Assembly (NCBI RefSeq): GCF_006542665.1
Contig: NZ_AP019735.1
Location: 1,426,001-1,490,000 of the forward strand
Length of the DNA: 64,000 nucleotides
Source of the DNA: Alistipes communis
GTDB taxonomy: Bacteria; Bacteroidota; Bacteroidia; Bacteroidales; Rikenellaceae
Direction of reading: 5' to 3'
Shown: piece by piece, positions 44,757-52,879 of the stretch
How positions within the stretch are numbered: position 1 is the stretch's first letter
Layout of the letters: every line of letters begins with the position of its first letter
Position numbers and translations under genes: made by a program
The notes under the pieces: generated by a model
The model's database searches: none
What the model saw: the letters and a program-made list of their open reading frames with translations, nothing else
What the model was told of the DNA's origin: nothing

Positions 44757-44778
44757 AAATCTCGGTTTCGGCTCGAAA
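44757..44778 (+). repeat. Third, 22-bp remnant of the tRNA-Thr 3' end
   Basis: AAATCTCGGTTTCGGCTCGAAA matches the end of attR and its following GAAA without mismatch. It is followed at 44813-44846 by another hairpin with a T-run. This looks like a scar of an older insertion in the same tRNA. Confidence 0.6.
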
Positions 44779-44812
44779 ATCCGAAGATGCCGCAAGGCGT
44801 CGAACGAAACGA

Positions 44813-44846
44813 AAACCGTCGCAAATCTTTTGCAGACGGTTTTTTC
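44813..44846 (+). terminator. Second terminator of the tandem scar
   Basis: AACCGTCGCAAA pairs with TTTGCAGACGGTT with one bulge, followed by TTTT. Its design resembles the terminator at 44634-44666. Confidence 0.7.
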
Positions 44847-45031
44847 ATGCGGATTGTCGCGCACAAAGGACGACGACGTTTCCGGATGGGCTCCTGCGGC
44901 GCCTTCGCCGCGCGCGGCGATCGCCTCGTAGAGGTTGTCCGGCTTCTCGCGCATATCTTCCGAAAGATCGTTTACCGCGGGGCGTTGTCCTTGTCGGCGC
45001 GTTCCGGCAGGATCGGTTTGACGCGGATTTC

Positions 45032-45154
45032 TTTGCAAATCCCATAAACGGTTGTATTTGCTTATCGTTCTGCGAATAGTCCGCAAAAGTTTCCGACGGT
45101 GACGGTTGCCGCTTAAAAGATGTAGATTCTGAACGGAATATCGGCGACTCGGCA
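45032..45154. repeat. Direct repeat flanking the MNT-HEPN gene, copy A
   Basis: This segment from TTTGCAAATCCCATAAA to CGACTCGGCA recurs at 46370-46502 with small changes. Both copies contain a promoter-like TATTTGCTTATCG and TTTCCGACGG. The MNT-HEPN gene lies between them. 44847-45031 shows no gene. Confidence 0.75.
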
Positions 45155-45163
45155 GGGCTGTTA

Positions 45164-45340
45164 TGCAATATTATTTTGCATAGTGCAATATTGTGTTGCA
45201 TTCTCGGTCGGGATCATTCATATTATACAATGTTAGTTTGTATCAGTACAATGTTTTGTTGTATTGTCGGTCGGGCTTGTTTCGTGTGGTGCAATATTAT
45301 ATTTACTATTATCAAATACTATATTGTATTCTCGGTCGGG
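45164..45340. repeat. Three copies of a hairpin repeat ending in TCGGTCGG
   Basis: Units at 45164-45212, 45226-45275 and 45290-45340 each hold TGCAA/TTGCA-type or TACAA/TTGTA-type short stems and end in TCGGTCGGG; a fourth copy lies at 46734-46782. In the second unit G and C of the stems change together to A and T, so pairing is kept. No gene lies in 45155-45444. Confidence 0.65.
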
Positions 45341-45444
45341 GAAAACGATAATGCCGGCGATGGAGTTTCGTCTGGCCGGGTGCTGAGGAATGGTCGGGTG
45401 ATAGTAGGGACGGGCAGATGTTTCCGGATACCTGCGGAATTCGT

Positions 45445-46338
45445 TTATTTCTCGATCCGGCTGTCGTAGTAGGCCAGCCGTTCGTTGCAGACCTGCTCCA
45501 CCACGTCGCGCAGCAGCTCGATCTTCGGCAGCAGGGCGTCGATGTCGGCCTTCGTGATCTCGAAATCGGGGTTGTAGCGCGATTCGATGTAGGCGCGTTG
45601 CAGCAGGTCGAACAGCTGTTTTTCCTCCGGCGTGTCACGGGGGAACGCCTTGAAAATCTCCGGTGTATGTTTCTTGGCCGCATTCATCAGCTCCGACAGA
45701 TCGTGGCTCTTATGGCCGTAGAGAATAAAGGTTATAGGGATCGTCCGCAGGAAATTTTCGGCCGATTGGTGAAGATGGAATGAAGCCATATTATAATCAC
45801 CATCTTCACAATAAAAAGTAACGCCTTTCAAAAATTGTTTTGCCCTCCCGAATTTATCGTCGTAATATTTCTGCGCTCGTTCCTTGATCTCCTTAAAATT
45901 GAGCTTCTTGCGCCGTGCCAGCTTATATGCTCCCGAATCGAAGAGAATTATTCCGTCGCGCTTGATCTCCGTCTCGAAGTAGTGGGCTTTCGACAGGGCA
46001 TGGTTGAAGTCGTCGATACCGTAGTTGACGAACTGCGGATGGGTGTGGAACGGTCGGTTCTTGTTCTCGAAGAAGCGATCCTTGATCTTTTCGTACAACG
46101 AATACTCCACCGCTCCGATCGGCTTGCGCGTCACGATCGCGATGTCGTAATCGCTCATGTAGTAGGTCGGTGTGCCGAACTCGATGCGCTGGTCGTAGTC
46201 GACGTAGCTGTTCTTCGCATAGCTGCCGAACAGGATCACCATCTCGACCTGTTTGATCTGCTCGCGGATCAGGGCGACGAGTTGCTGCAAATCCCGTCGC
46301 TTGTCGGGCGGTAAAAACCGGGTGCTTCGTTTCATCAT
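45445..46338 (-). CDS. Nucleotidyltransferase-HEPN fusion protein
   Basis: The 297-residue protein has an N-terminal MNT-type nucleotidyltransferase domain with GSYAKNS (38-44) and the acidic pair in SDYDIAIV (Asp63, Asp65), and a C-terminal HEPN domain (about 150-290, with HLHQSAENFLRTI). Separate MNT and HEPN proteins form toxin-antitoxin pairs in which MNT adds AMP to the HEPN RNase; fused forms are common in Bacteroidota and of unknown role. I use the ATG at 46336-46338 (MMKRSTRF). It is flanked by about 125-bp direct repeats, which suggests it moved in as a unit. Confidence 0.88.
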   Translation of the reverse strand: MMKRSTRFLPPDKRRDLQQLVALIREQIKQVEMVILFGSYAKNSYVDYDQRIEFGTPTYYMSDYDIAIVTRKPIGAVEYSLYEKIKDRFFENKNRPFHTHPQFVNYGIDDFNHALSKAHYFETEIKRDGIILFDSGAYKLARRKKLNFKEIKERAQKYYDDKFGRAKQFLKGVTFYCEDGDYNMASFHLHQSAENFLRTIPITFILYGHKSHDLSELMNAAKKHTPEIFKAFPRDTPEEKQLFDLLQRAYIESRYNPDFEITKADIDALLPKIELLRDVVEQVCNERLAYYDSRIEK

Positions 46339-46369
46339 CGCAAAATTATGAAAAATTCCGGCACGGCGT

Positions 46370-46502
46370 TTTGCAAATCCCATAAAAAAACAGCTATATT
46401 TGCTTATCGTCCTGCAAATAGTCTGCAAAAGTTTCCGACGGCGGCGGGTGCCGCTTAAAAGAGACGATGCAGATTATGAAACGGAATATCGACGACTCGG
46501 CA
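46370..46502. repeat. Direct repeat flanking the MNT-HEPN gene, copy B
   Basis: Copy B of the repeat at 45032-45154, about 10 bp longer. It lies 31 bp upstream of the MNT-HEPN start codon, so it contains that gene's upstream region; it also has a plus-strand TATATTTG box pointing toward the structured RNA. Confidence 0.75.
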
Positions 46503-46545
46503 TAGCCGACGGACATAACTTATAAAGGGTACACAACTCTTTATA

Positions 46546-46726
46546 CCTAACGACAAACATAGGAACCTTTCGAAAGAGAGGGTTTGACACCGGTATAAAA
46601 GTTGCCAGTCCTTGTTATGTCCTGCTTGCGTATTGCGAGCAGGGCGGCAAGGGCGCAGGACAGCTTCCGGTTTCGGGTTTCCTATGACCTGTCGTTAGGG
46701 GCTGACACCGCGCCCCTTTTCTTTTT
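46546..46726 (+). ncRNA. Structured RNA, 6S-like candidate, with terminator
   Basis: CCTAACGACA (46546-46555) pairs with TGTCGTTAGG (46690-46699) and CATAGGAA (46558) with TTCCTATG (46679), giving a long closing stem with an internal bulge. Inside are ACCGG/CCGGT, GTCCT/AGGAC and a terminal hairpin CCTGCTTGC/GCGAGCAGG. It ends in a GGGGC/GCCCC hairpin with TTTTCTTTTT. A long rod with a central open region is the layout of 6S RNA, which binds RNA polymerase, but I cannot confirm the family. No ORF overlaps it. Confidence 0.5.
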
Positions 46727-46733
46727 GCCTACA

Positions 46734-46782
46734 TGCAATATTATTTTGCTATTATCAAATATTATATTGCATTATCGGCCGG
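46734..46782. repeat. Fourth TCGGTCGG-type hairpin repeat
   Basis: TGCAATATTAT pairs with ATTATATTGCA (one mismatch) around an AT loop, followed by TCGGCCGG. It resembles the three units at 45164-45340 and sits 40 bp before the next gene. Confidence 0.6.
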
Positions 46783-46821
46783 AGGGAGGGCGATTCACGA
46801 ATCTTTCAACCCCTTTTTCCC

Positions 46822-47509
46822 ATGTCTACCTTTCAGGAACGTATCCTCGCTGCGTCCGGCAGCTCGTCGGGCACCGCGGACACCGACCCCGAACTCTACC
46901 GTTACCGCTCCGCCTCCTCGGAGGAGTACCTCGAATCCTGCAACTATCGTGTCTGGTCGACCGAACTGCCCGACCGGTTTCTCGTCTGGTGGATGCGCCC
47001 CGTCGGGCGCGACGAAGCCGAACAGCGCAGCCTCGAACGCGAGCTCCGCTCCGACGAGGAGTCGCCGCTCCATATCCCGTTGGAAATCTTCATGACGGCC
47101 TACTACGAGCGTTACGAGCGCGTCAAAGGGATGGCGTCGTTCCTCTCCGACGACCGTGCGGTCGGGTCGGAAGATGCCGCGGCCGCGGTGGAGGCGCAGT
47201 TGGCCGGCGATGCCGACTACCGTGCGCAGGCGTTCGCCTTCATCGAAGGGTTCGTTTGTTTTCAACAGTCGTTTTCTCGCCACGGCATAGCTCGCGCAAG
47301 CGCGGCTCTGCTCATTTGGCTTAACGAAAACGTTCTATAAATTTCAGGCGTTGTTGAGCTATGTCTTCACGCTGCGCATGATCGATGCGGCGGACGAACT
47401 GCGTCGGTTCGACCTTTTCGACGTCGAAGCCTACGACGAGGTGCTGGCGCAGGTGAACCGCGACCTCACGGACGGAACGATTCCGCCCTTCGAGGCGCGT
47501 ATCGTCTGA
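46822..47509 (+). pseudogene. Hypothetical gene split by an 82-bp palindromic insertion
   Basis: The frame starts MSTFQERILAASG and continues to about 47264; if bases 47265-47346 are removed it continues in frame as FVCFQALLSYVFTLRM to the TGA at 47507-47509, giving 201 residues. As it stands, translation runs into the insert and ends at 47340. The protein is acidic and helical with no motif I recognise. The precise restoration of the frame shows that this was one gene until recently. Confidence 0.75.
47265..47346. mobile_element. Small palindromic insertion (MITE-like) with 5-bp target duplication
   Basis: The insert is bounded by TTTCA on both sides (47260-47264 and 47342-47346). CGTTTTC (47270) and GAAAACG (47326) form inverted ends, with a GC-rich palindromic middle. 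A relative with the same ends and a different middle lies at 48100-48156. It has no coding capacity and must have been moved by a transposase elsewhere. Confidence 0.75.
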
Positions 47510-48358
47510 GCCGGAAGTTTTGGGCGGCGGCATCGCCTTGTTTCTTTTTCAAGTAAAAGTTTTAGGTTCGGCGATGCCGCTGCCCTTCCCATACGGTTCT
47601 CGCGATCCGTAACTGACGAGTACTGGCACGTCGCCTCCGCCGCACGATCCGGTGCGGCGGAGCGGAGGGTGGGCGCTGCCGTCCAGCGCGGGATGCGGCG
47701 AGGTGCGGGAATCGATCCGCTTTTCTTCCGCACAGCCGGATCGAGTCGAGAAACGCCGTCGTTCGGGAAACCGTTGCGGCGCTTGTCCCCGCGCGGGCCG
47801 AAGTCTCCGCCCGCGGAGGCCTGCCGTAGGAGTGTGCTCCGAGGCTTCGTCCCGCAGCGCATCGGATAAGCAGCGGCGTTCTTCCACCCTTTCGGAATAA
47901 GGATCGGGGCGATCCTCGCGGCGGAAGCCTTTGTTTGCTGGCTTCCCGTTCGGGATGACACCCCCCCCCAAAAAAACAGTCATTCCCTTCGGAATGACGA
48001 AATCTGATTTTAATTGCAAGCCCTCGTTTGCTTCTGCGCTCGTTCGTATCTTTGACTTCGTCTTAGATACTCCCGCTCGGCAATGTTCATTTTCATGCAC
48101 GTTTTCTCGCCTCGGCAATTCGAACAAGTTCGATTGTGCTCGGCTTATCGAAAACGTTCAAATAAATTTGACATTGCCCTCGCTTATTCGTATCTTTGAC
48201 TGCGTCTTAGATACTCCGTCTCGGCATAATCAAGCTTGCGCTTGCTTCTGCGCTCGACTTTTCGTATCTTTGTCCTCCAAACCCGACTCGGGCCGCCCGC
48301 GAAGCGTCGACGACGCCTCGGCGACGGACGCGGCCTCAGGGTCTCAAAAACGCCGTTC
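47510..48358. repeat. Gene-free region of nested repeats upstream of the lysE gene
   Basis: No gene is supported; the open frames here are GC-driven. A nine-C plus seven-A run lies at 47961-47976. From 48047 there are repeat pieces related to the 72-bp tandem repeats at 24190, each ending in TATCTTTG (48047-48054, 48191-48198, 48265-48272), and a palindrome (48100-48156) of the family found at 47265, inserted within one repeat unit (48066-48190). Confidence 0.6.
48265..48272 (+). promoter_or_regulatory. -7 box upstream of lysE-cmk
   Basis: TATCTTTG lies 87 bp before the LysE start, at the end of the repeat region. It is the last of three identical boxes in the same orientation; the repeats may thus supply promoters. 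Confidence 0.5.
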
Positions 48359-49039
48359 ATGGGATTCGACGAGATAACGAACATTCTCTACCTGCTGTTG
48401 CAGGGGGTGGGGGTCGGCATCGCAGCCTCCATTACCGTAGGCCCCGTAGCCGTGCTCTGCATTCAGCGGACGCTGAGCAAGAGCCGTCGTTCGGGGTTCG
48501 CATCGGGGCTCGGTGTGGCCTGCGCCGATACGCTCATGGCGATCTTCGCCATGCTCTTCTCGTCGATCCTGCAACGGTCGATCGAGGCGAACAGGTTGAT
48601 CCTCAGCGTCGTGAGCGGCATCATCGTGGTGATCGTGGGCGTCTACATCTTCCTGCAAAACCCCGTGACGCAGATCCGCCGCAATCGTGTGGGCAAGACG
48701 ACGCTGTGGAGGGATTTCGCCTCGATGTTCGGCATCACGCTGACGAATTTCATCTACGTGATCCCCTACATCATGATCTTCTTCACGATGTTCAAGGTCT
48801 CGACGCTCGGCGTGACCGACGTGGGGAGCCTTTTCGGGGGATTGCTCACCATCGCGGGGTTCCTGGGCGGAGCCGTGACGTGGTGGTTCGCGCTGACCTT
48901 CCTGCTGAATCTGTTCCGGCACCGGTTTCGTCCGCGCCACATGCTGACGATCAACCATGTGGCGGGAATCGTCATCGCCGTGCTGGGTATCTATACCATT
49001 TTGTCGAATTTCATCCATGTCCTGCCCAATGTGCACTGA
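48359..49039 (+). CDS. LysE family translocator
   Basis: This 226-residue inner-membrane protein has six hydrophobic helices and the LysE/RhtB signature at the start (GIAASITVGPVAVLCIQRTL, then GLGVACADTLMAIF). The family exports amino acids such as lysine or homoserine; the substrate is not known here. The ATG at 48359 gives the best start. Its end overlaps cmk by 11 nt. Confidence 0.9.
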   Translation: MGFDEITNILYLLLQGVGVGIAASITVGPVAVLCIQRTLSKSRRSGFASGLGVACADTLMAIFAMLFSSILQRSIEANRLILSVVSGIIVVIVGVYIFLQNPVTQIRRNRVGKTTLWRDFASMFGITLTNFIYVIPYIMIFFTMFKVSTLGVTDVGSLFGGLLTIAGFLGGAVTWWFALTFLLNLFRHRFRPRHMLTINHVAGIVIAVLGIYTILSNFIHVLPNVH

Positions 49040-49745
49040 CCGAGATACGAACAAGAAGATCGTCATCGCCATCGACGGTTTTTCATCATGCGGCAAATCG
49101 ACCTTCGCCAAGGCCATCGCCCGCCGTCTGGGATATATTTTCATCGATACGGGGGCGATGTACCGCGCCGTGACGCTCTATGCGCTCGAACACGGGGCCA
49201 TCCGTTCGGGAATGGTCGACGAGGAGGCCGTCGTACGGCTGCTGCCGGACATCTGCATCGATTTCCGCTTCAATCCCGAACGCGGGGCCAGCGACATCTA
49301 TGTCGACGGCGACCGCGTCGAGGGCAAGATCCGCACGATCGAGGTGAGCAACTGCGTGAGCGCCGTCAGTTCGATCTGCGAGGTGCGCGCCAAACTGGTG
49401 GCCATGCAGCAGCAGATGGGGCGCCGGCGGGGCGTGGTGATGGACGGCCGCGACATCGGTACGACGGTCTTTCCCGACGCCGAGCTGAAAATCTTCATGA
49501 CGGCCCGGCCTTCGGTGCGGGCGCGCCGCCGCTACGACGAGCTGCGGGCCAAAGGCGACGAGGTCTCCTACGAGGAGATTCTGCAAAACGTCCTCTCGCG
49601 CGACAAGGCCGACATGACGCGGGCGATTTCGCCGCTGCGCAAGGCCGACGACGCCGTGGTGCTCGACAACAGTTGCATGACCGTCGCCGAGCAGATGGAG
49701 TGGTTCGAGAAGGAGTTCCGCCGCGCCATAGGCGACGGCCGGTAA
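49029..49745 (+). CDS. cmk: (d)CMP kinase
   Basis: CMP kinase phosphorylates CMP and dCMP. The 238-residue protein has the P-loop GFSSCGKST (17-25), FIDTGAMYRAVT and MDGRDIGTTVFPDA, all typical. The ATG at 49029 overlaps the LysE stop; translational coupling is likely. ispH follows after 28 bp. Confidence 0.96.
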   Translation: MCTDRDTNKKIVIAIDGFSSCGKSTFAKAIARRLGYIFIDTGAMYRAVTLYALEHGAIRSGMVDEEAVVRLLPDICIDFRFNPERGASDIYVDGDRVEGKIRTIEVSNCVSAVSSICEVRAKLVAMQQQMGRRRGVVMDGRDIGTTVFPDAELKIFMTARPSVRARRRYDELRAKGDEVSYEEILQNVLSRDKADMTRAISPLRKADDAVVLDNSCMTVAEQMEWFEKEFRRAIGDGR

Positions 49746-49773
49746 GGTGGTTTTGGAGTAACCGGACATCGTT

Positions 49774-50652
49774 ATGCGCGTGGAGATCGACGATAAATCG
49801 GGGTTCTGTTTCGGCGTCGTGCGGGCTATCGACAAGGCCGAACGGGCGCTGGCCGACTACGGTACGGTCTATTCGCTGGGCGACATCGTCCACAACCGGA
49901 TCGAGGTGCAGCGGCTCGAAGGGTTGGGGCTGCACACGGTGACGCACGCCGATCTGGACGGTCTGGGAGGCCGGCGGCTCTTCATCCGCGCCCACGGCGA
50001 ACCCCCTTCGACCTTCGCACGTGCCCGCGAGGCGGGCGTGGAGGTGATCGACGCGACATGTCCCGTGGTCGCGAAATTGCAGGAGCGGGTAGTGAAGGCG
50101 CATGCCGAAATGGCGGAGTCGGGCGGTCAGGTGGTGATTCTGGGCAAACGGGGGCACGCCGAGGTGGTGGGGCTCACGGGACAGGTGGCGGCGCCGACGC
50201 TGGTCGTCGAGCGGGAGGAGGATCTCGCGCAGGTCGATTTCACGCGGCCGGTTTACTTCCTGTCGCAGACGACGCAGAGCATCGCGCTTTTCGAGCGGCT
50301 GGCCGACGAGATGCGCCGCCGCGCGGCCGATGCGTCGCAGGTGGTGGTGCACGACACGATCTGCCGGCAGGTCGCCAACCGCGAGGGACATTTGGCGGCT
50401 TTCGCTCGGCGGTTCGACGCGGTGATTTTCGTTTCGGGCCGCAAATCCTCCAACGGGAAGGTGCTCTGCGAGGTCTGCCGTGCCGCCAATGCACGCACCT
50501 ATCAGGTCGAGGAGGCCGCCGAACTGCGGGCCGAATGGTTCGAGGGGGCCGAGTCGGTGGGGATCTGCGGCGCCACGTCGACGCCCCGCTGGCTGATGCA
50601 GCGGGTGGCCGACGCGATCGTTGCGGGGAGGTTCGGCACAGGCCGTACCTGA
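49774..50652 (+). CDS. ispH: 4-hydroxy-3-methylbut-2-enyl diphosphate reductase
   Basis: IspH makes IPP and DMAPP in the last step of the non-mevalonate isoprenoid route. The 292-residue protein has the three iron-sulfur cysteines C12 (FCFGVVRA), C96 (DATCPVV) and C197 (DTICRQV) and the final GICGATSTP. In Bacteroidota cmk and ispH are often neighbours, as here. Confidence 0.97.
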   Translation: MRVEIDDKSGFCFGVVRAIDKAERALADYGTVYSLGDIVHNRIEVQRLEGLGLHTVTHADLDGLGGRRLFIRAHGEPPSTFARAREAGVEVIDATCPVVAKLQERVVKAHAEMAESGGQVVILGKRGHAEVVGLTGQVAAPTLVVEREEDLAQVDFTRPVYFLSQTTQSIALFERLADEMRRRAADASQVVVHDTICRQVANREGHLAAFARRFDAVIFVSGRKSSNGKVLCEVCRAANARTYQVEEAAELRAEWFEGAESVGICGATSTPRWLMQRVADAIVAGRFGTGRT

Positions 50653-50722
50653 GCGCCGGATTGCACCGCCGCATCGCGTGCGGCGGATTTAGAGAAGGAT
50701 TTCAACCAAATAACCGATCGAT

Positions 50723-51199
50723 ATGCATAGCTTCGTTCGTTCCGTAAAATATTTCGTACACCTCTGCGTTCTGTGTGCAGCGGTGATTCTGGTGATGCAC
50801 CTGGCCGGTATGCTGGCCGTGGCGCCGGCGGAGCTGCCCGCGCTGCTCTTCGCCTCGTGGCGGGGGTGGGTGCTCGCTGCGGCCGTCGTCCTCCTCTCGG
50901 CAGCCTATCCCTTTACGGGGTTCGTCACGCGGCGTGTGGAGGGATTTCTCGACGACGACCGCGAACGGGTCGTGAACGCCTTTCGGGCCGAAGGGTTCGT
51001 ACCGGCGGACGACGACGGCGAGGGCATGACCTTTCGGGCGGCCAGTCCGCTGCGGAGGCTGTGGCTGCACTTCGACGACGAGGTGCGCGTCGCCCAGTTC
51101 GGCCAGTGGATCGAACTGAGCGGTCAGCGGCGCACGGTAGCGCGCGTGGCACCCCGTCTCGAAGGCTACATCGCCGCTCATGCGCGAACGAAAGAATAG
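50723..51199 (+). CDS. Small membrane protein of unknown function
   Basis: A 158-residue protein with two N-terminal transmembrane helices (about 12-32 and 52-72) and a soluble C-terminal domain with FRAEGFVP and LRRLWLHFDDEVRV. I do not recognise the family. It ends 6 bp before the S41 protease gene and is likely co-transcribed. Confidence 0.75.
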   Translation: MHSFVRSVKYFVHLCVLCAAVILVMHLAGMLAVAPAELPALLFASWRGWVLAAAVVLLSAAYPFTGFVTRRVEGFLDDDRERVVNAFRAEGFVPADDDGEGMTFRAASPLRRLWLHFDDEVRVAQFGQWIELSGQRRTVARVAPRLEGYIAAHARTKE

Positions 51200-51205
51200 G
51201 ATGCA

Positions 51206-52867
51206 ATGAAACGAATCGCAAATTATCTCCTGACGGCGACCGCCCTGCTCGGTGCGGCCGCCCTGCTGACCTTTGCCGCGAAGAACGACTTCGGGTTGGC
51301 GCGCAACATGGAGACGCTGGTCAACATGATGCGCGAACTGTCGGTCTACTACGTCGACGAGGTCGACGCCGACCGTCTGATGACCGACGCCGCCGAAGGA
51401 ATGGTGCGGCGGCTCGACCCCTATACGGTCTACATGCCCGAAGAGGAGATGACCGATTTCCAGTTCCTCACCACCGGCAAGTACGGCGGCGTGGGGGCGT
51501 TGATCCGCAAGAAGGGCGACGGCGTGGTCGTCGCACAGCCCTACAAGGGCTTCCCGGCCGACCGCGCCGGATTGCAGATCGGCGACCGCTTCGTCGAGAT
51601 CGCGGGCAAGGACGCCCGCGGCATGACCACCGAACAGGTGAGCGCGCTGCTCAAAGGTACGCCCAACACCAACGTCACGATCAAGGTCGAGAAGCTGCTC
51701 ACGGGCCAGGTCGAGGAGGTGAAGCTGCGCCGCGAGCGGATCGCCATTTCGGGCGTGGGCTACGCCGGCTTCGTGGCCGACAGCATCGGGTATATCCAGC
51801 ACCGCGACTTTACGGAGGGGTGCTATGAGGATATGCGCGCCGCATTGGAGGGGTTGCAGAAGCAGGGGCTCAAAGCGCTCGTGCTCGACTACCGCAACAA
51901 CGGCGGCGGCATCTTGCAGGAGGCCGTGAAGATCGTCTCGATGTTCGTGCCCAAGGGCACCGAGGTGGTGACGACCAAGGGGCGCACCGAGCATACGGTC
52001 TACCGTACGCAGCTCGAACCCGTCGCGCCGACGCTGCCGATCGTGGCGCTCGTGAACGACGGGACGGCTTCGGCCGCCGAGATCGTCACCGGCTCGTTGC
52101 AGGATCTGGACCGTGCGGTGCTCGTCGGCCAGCGCACCTTCGGCAAGGGACTGGTGCAGACGACGCGCCCGTTGGGCTACAACAGCTTCCTGAAAGTCAC
52201 CACGGCCAAATACTACATCCCCTCGGGCCGCTGCATCCAGGCGATCGACTACTCGTCGCGCGACGAGAAGGGGGCCGTGAAGAGCGTGCCCGATTCGCTC
52301 GTGCGCGAGTTCCGCACGCGCGGCGGCCGCAAGGTCTACGACGGCGGCGGCATCATGCCCGACGAACGCATCGATCCCGAATACATCAGCCGTTTCGCCA
52401 TGACGCTCTATGCCATGGGTTACGTCGACGATTTCGCCGACCTCTACTTCCGCGAGCACGGGATGCAGCGGATCGATCCGCGCACCTTCACCCTCACCGA
52501 CGCCGATTACGAGCGCTTCGAGCAGTTCATGGCCGACAAGGAGGTCAAATACGAGTCGGACACGCGGCGGGCGCTCAACCGGATCAAGGAGGCGGCCAGG
52601 GCCGACCTCTACGAGGAGTCGCTCGCGGCGGAGATCGAGGCGATCGAGGCCGGCATCCGCGACGACAAGGCGACCAACCTGCAAACCTACAAACGCGAGA
52701 TCATGGAGACGCTCAACGGCGCCGTCATCCTGCGTTACAGCTATGCGGAGGGGGTTACGGAGCATACGCTCACGGAGGACCGCGAGGTGCATCGCGCCGT
52801 CGCACTGCTCGACGACGGGAAGGAGTACGCCCGCATCCTGCACGAACAGGATACCGTCCGAAAATAA
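51206..52867 (+). CDS. S41 family C-terminal processing peptidase
   Basis: This 553-residue periplasmic protease has an N-terminal signal/anchor (7-24), a PDZ domain (about 92-172), and the S41 catalytic domain with Ser289 in NDGTASAAE and Lys314 in FGKGLVQT, the Ser/Lys dyad. CtpA-type enzymes trim or degrade proteins at their C-termini. A long helical tail follows. Gene order protease then histidine kinase is common in Bacteroidota. Confidence 0.94.
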   Translation: MKRIANYLLTATALLGAAALLTFAAKNDFGLARNMETLVNMMRELSVYYVDEVDADRLMTDAAEGMVRRLDPYTVYMPEEEMTDFQFLTTGKYGGVGALIRKKGDGVVVAQPYKGFPADRAGLQIGDRFVEIAGKDARGMTTEQVSALLKGTPNTNVTIKVEKLLTGQVEEVKLRRERIAISGVGYAGFVADSIGYIQHRDFTEGCYEDMRAALEGLQKQGLKALVLDYRNNGGGILQEAVKIVSMFVPKGTEVVTTKGRTEHTVYRTQLEPVAPTLPIVALVNDGTASAAEIVTGSLQDLDRAVLVGQRTFGKGLVQTTRPLGYNSFLKVTTAKYYIPSGRCIQAIDYSSRDEKGAVKSVPDSLVREFRTRGGRKVYDGGGIMPDERIDPEYISRFAMTLYAMGYVDDFADLYFREHGMQRIDPRTFTLTDADYERFEQFMADKEVKYESDTRRALNRIKEAARADLYEESLAAEIEAIEAGIRDDKATNLQTYKREIMETLNGAVILRYSYAEGVTEHTLTEDREVHRAVALLDDGKEYARILHEQDTVRK

Positions 52868-52879
52868 ACCCGATTCCGC

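Noticed and set aside
47549..48127. A 192-codon minus-strand frame and related frames before lysE
   Set aside because: They run through repeat sequence, have no recognisable protein features and are mutually overlapping.
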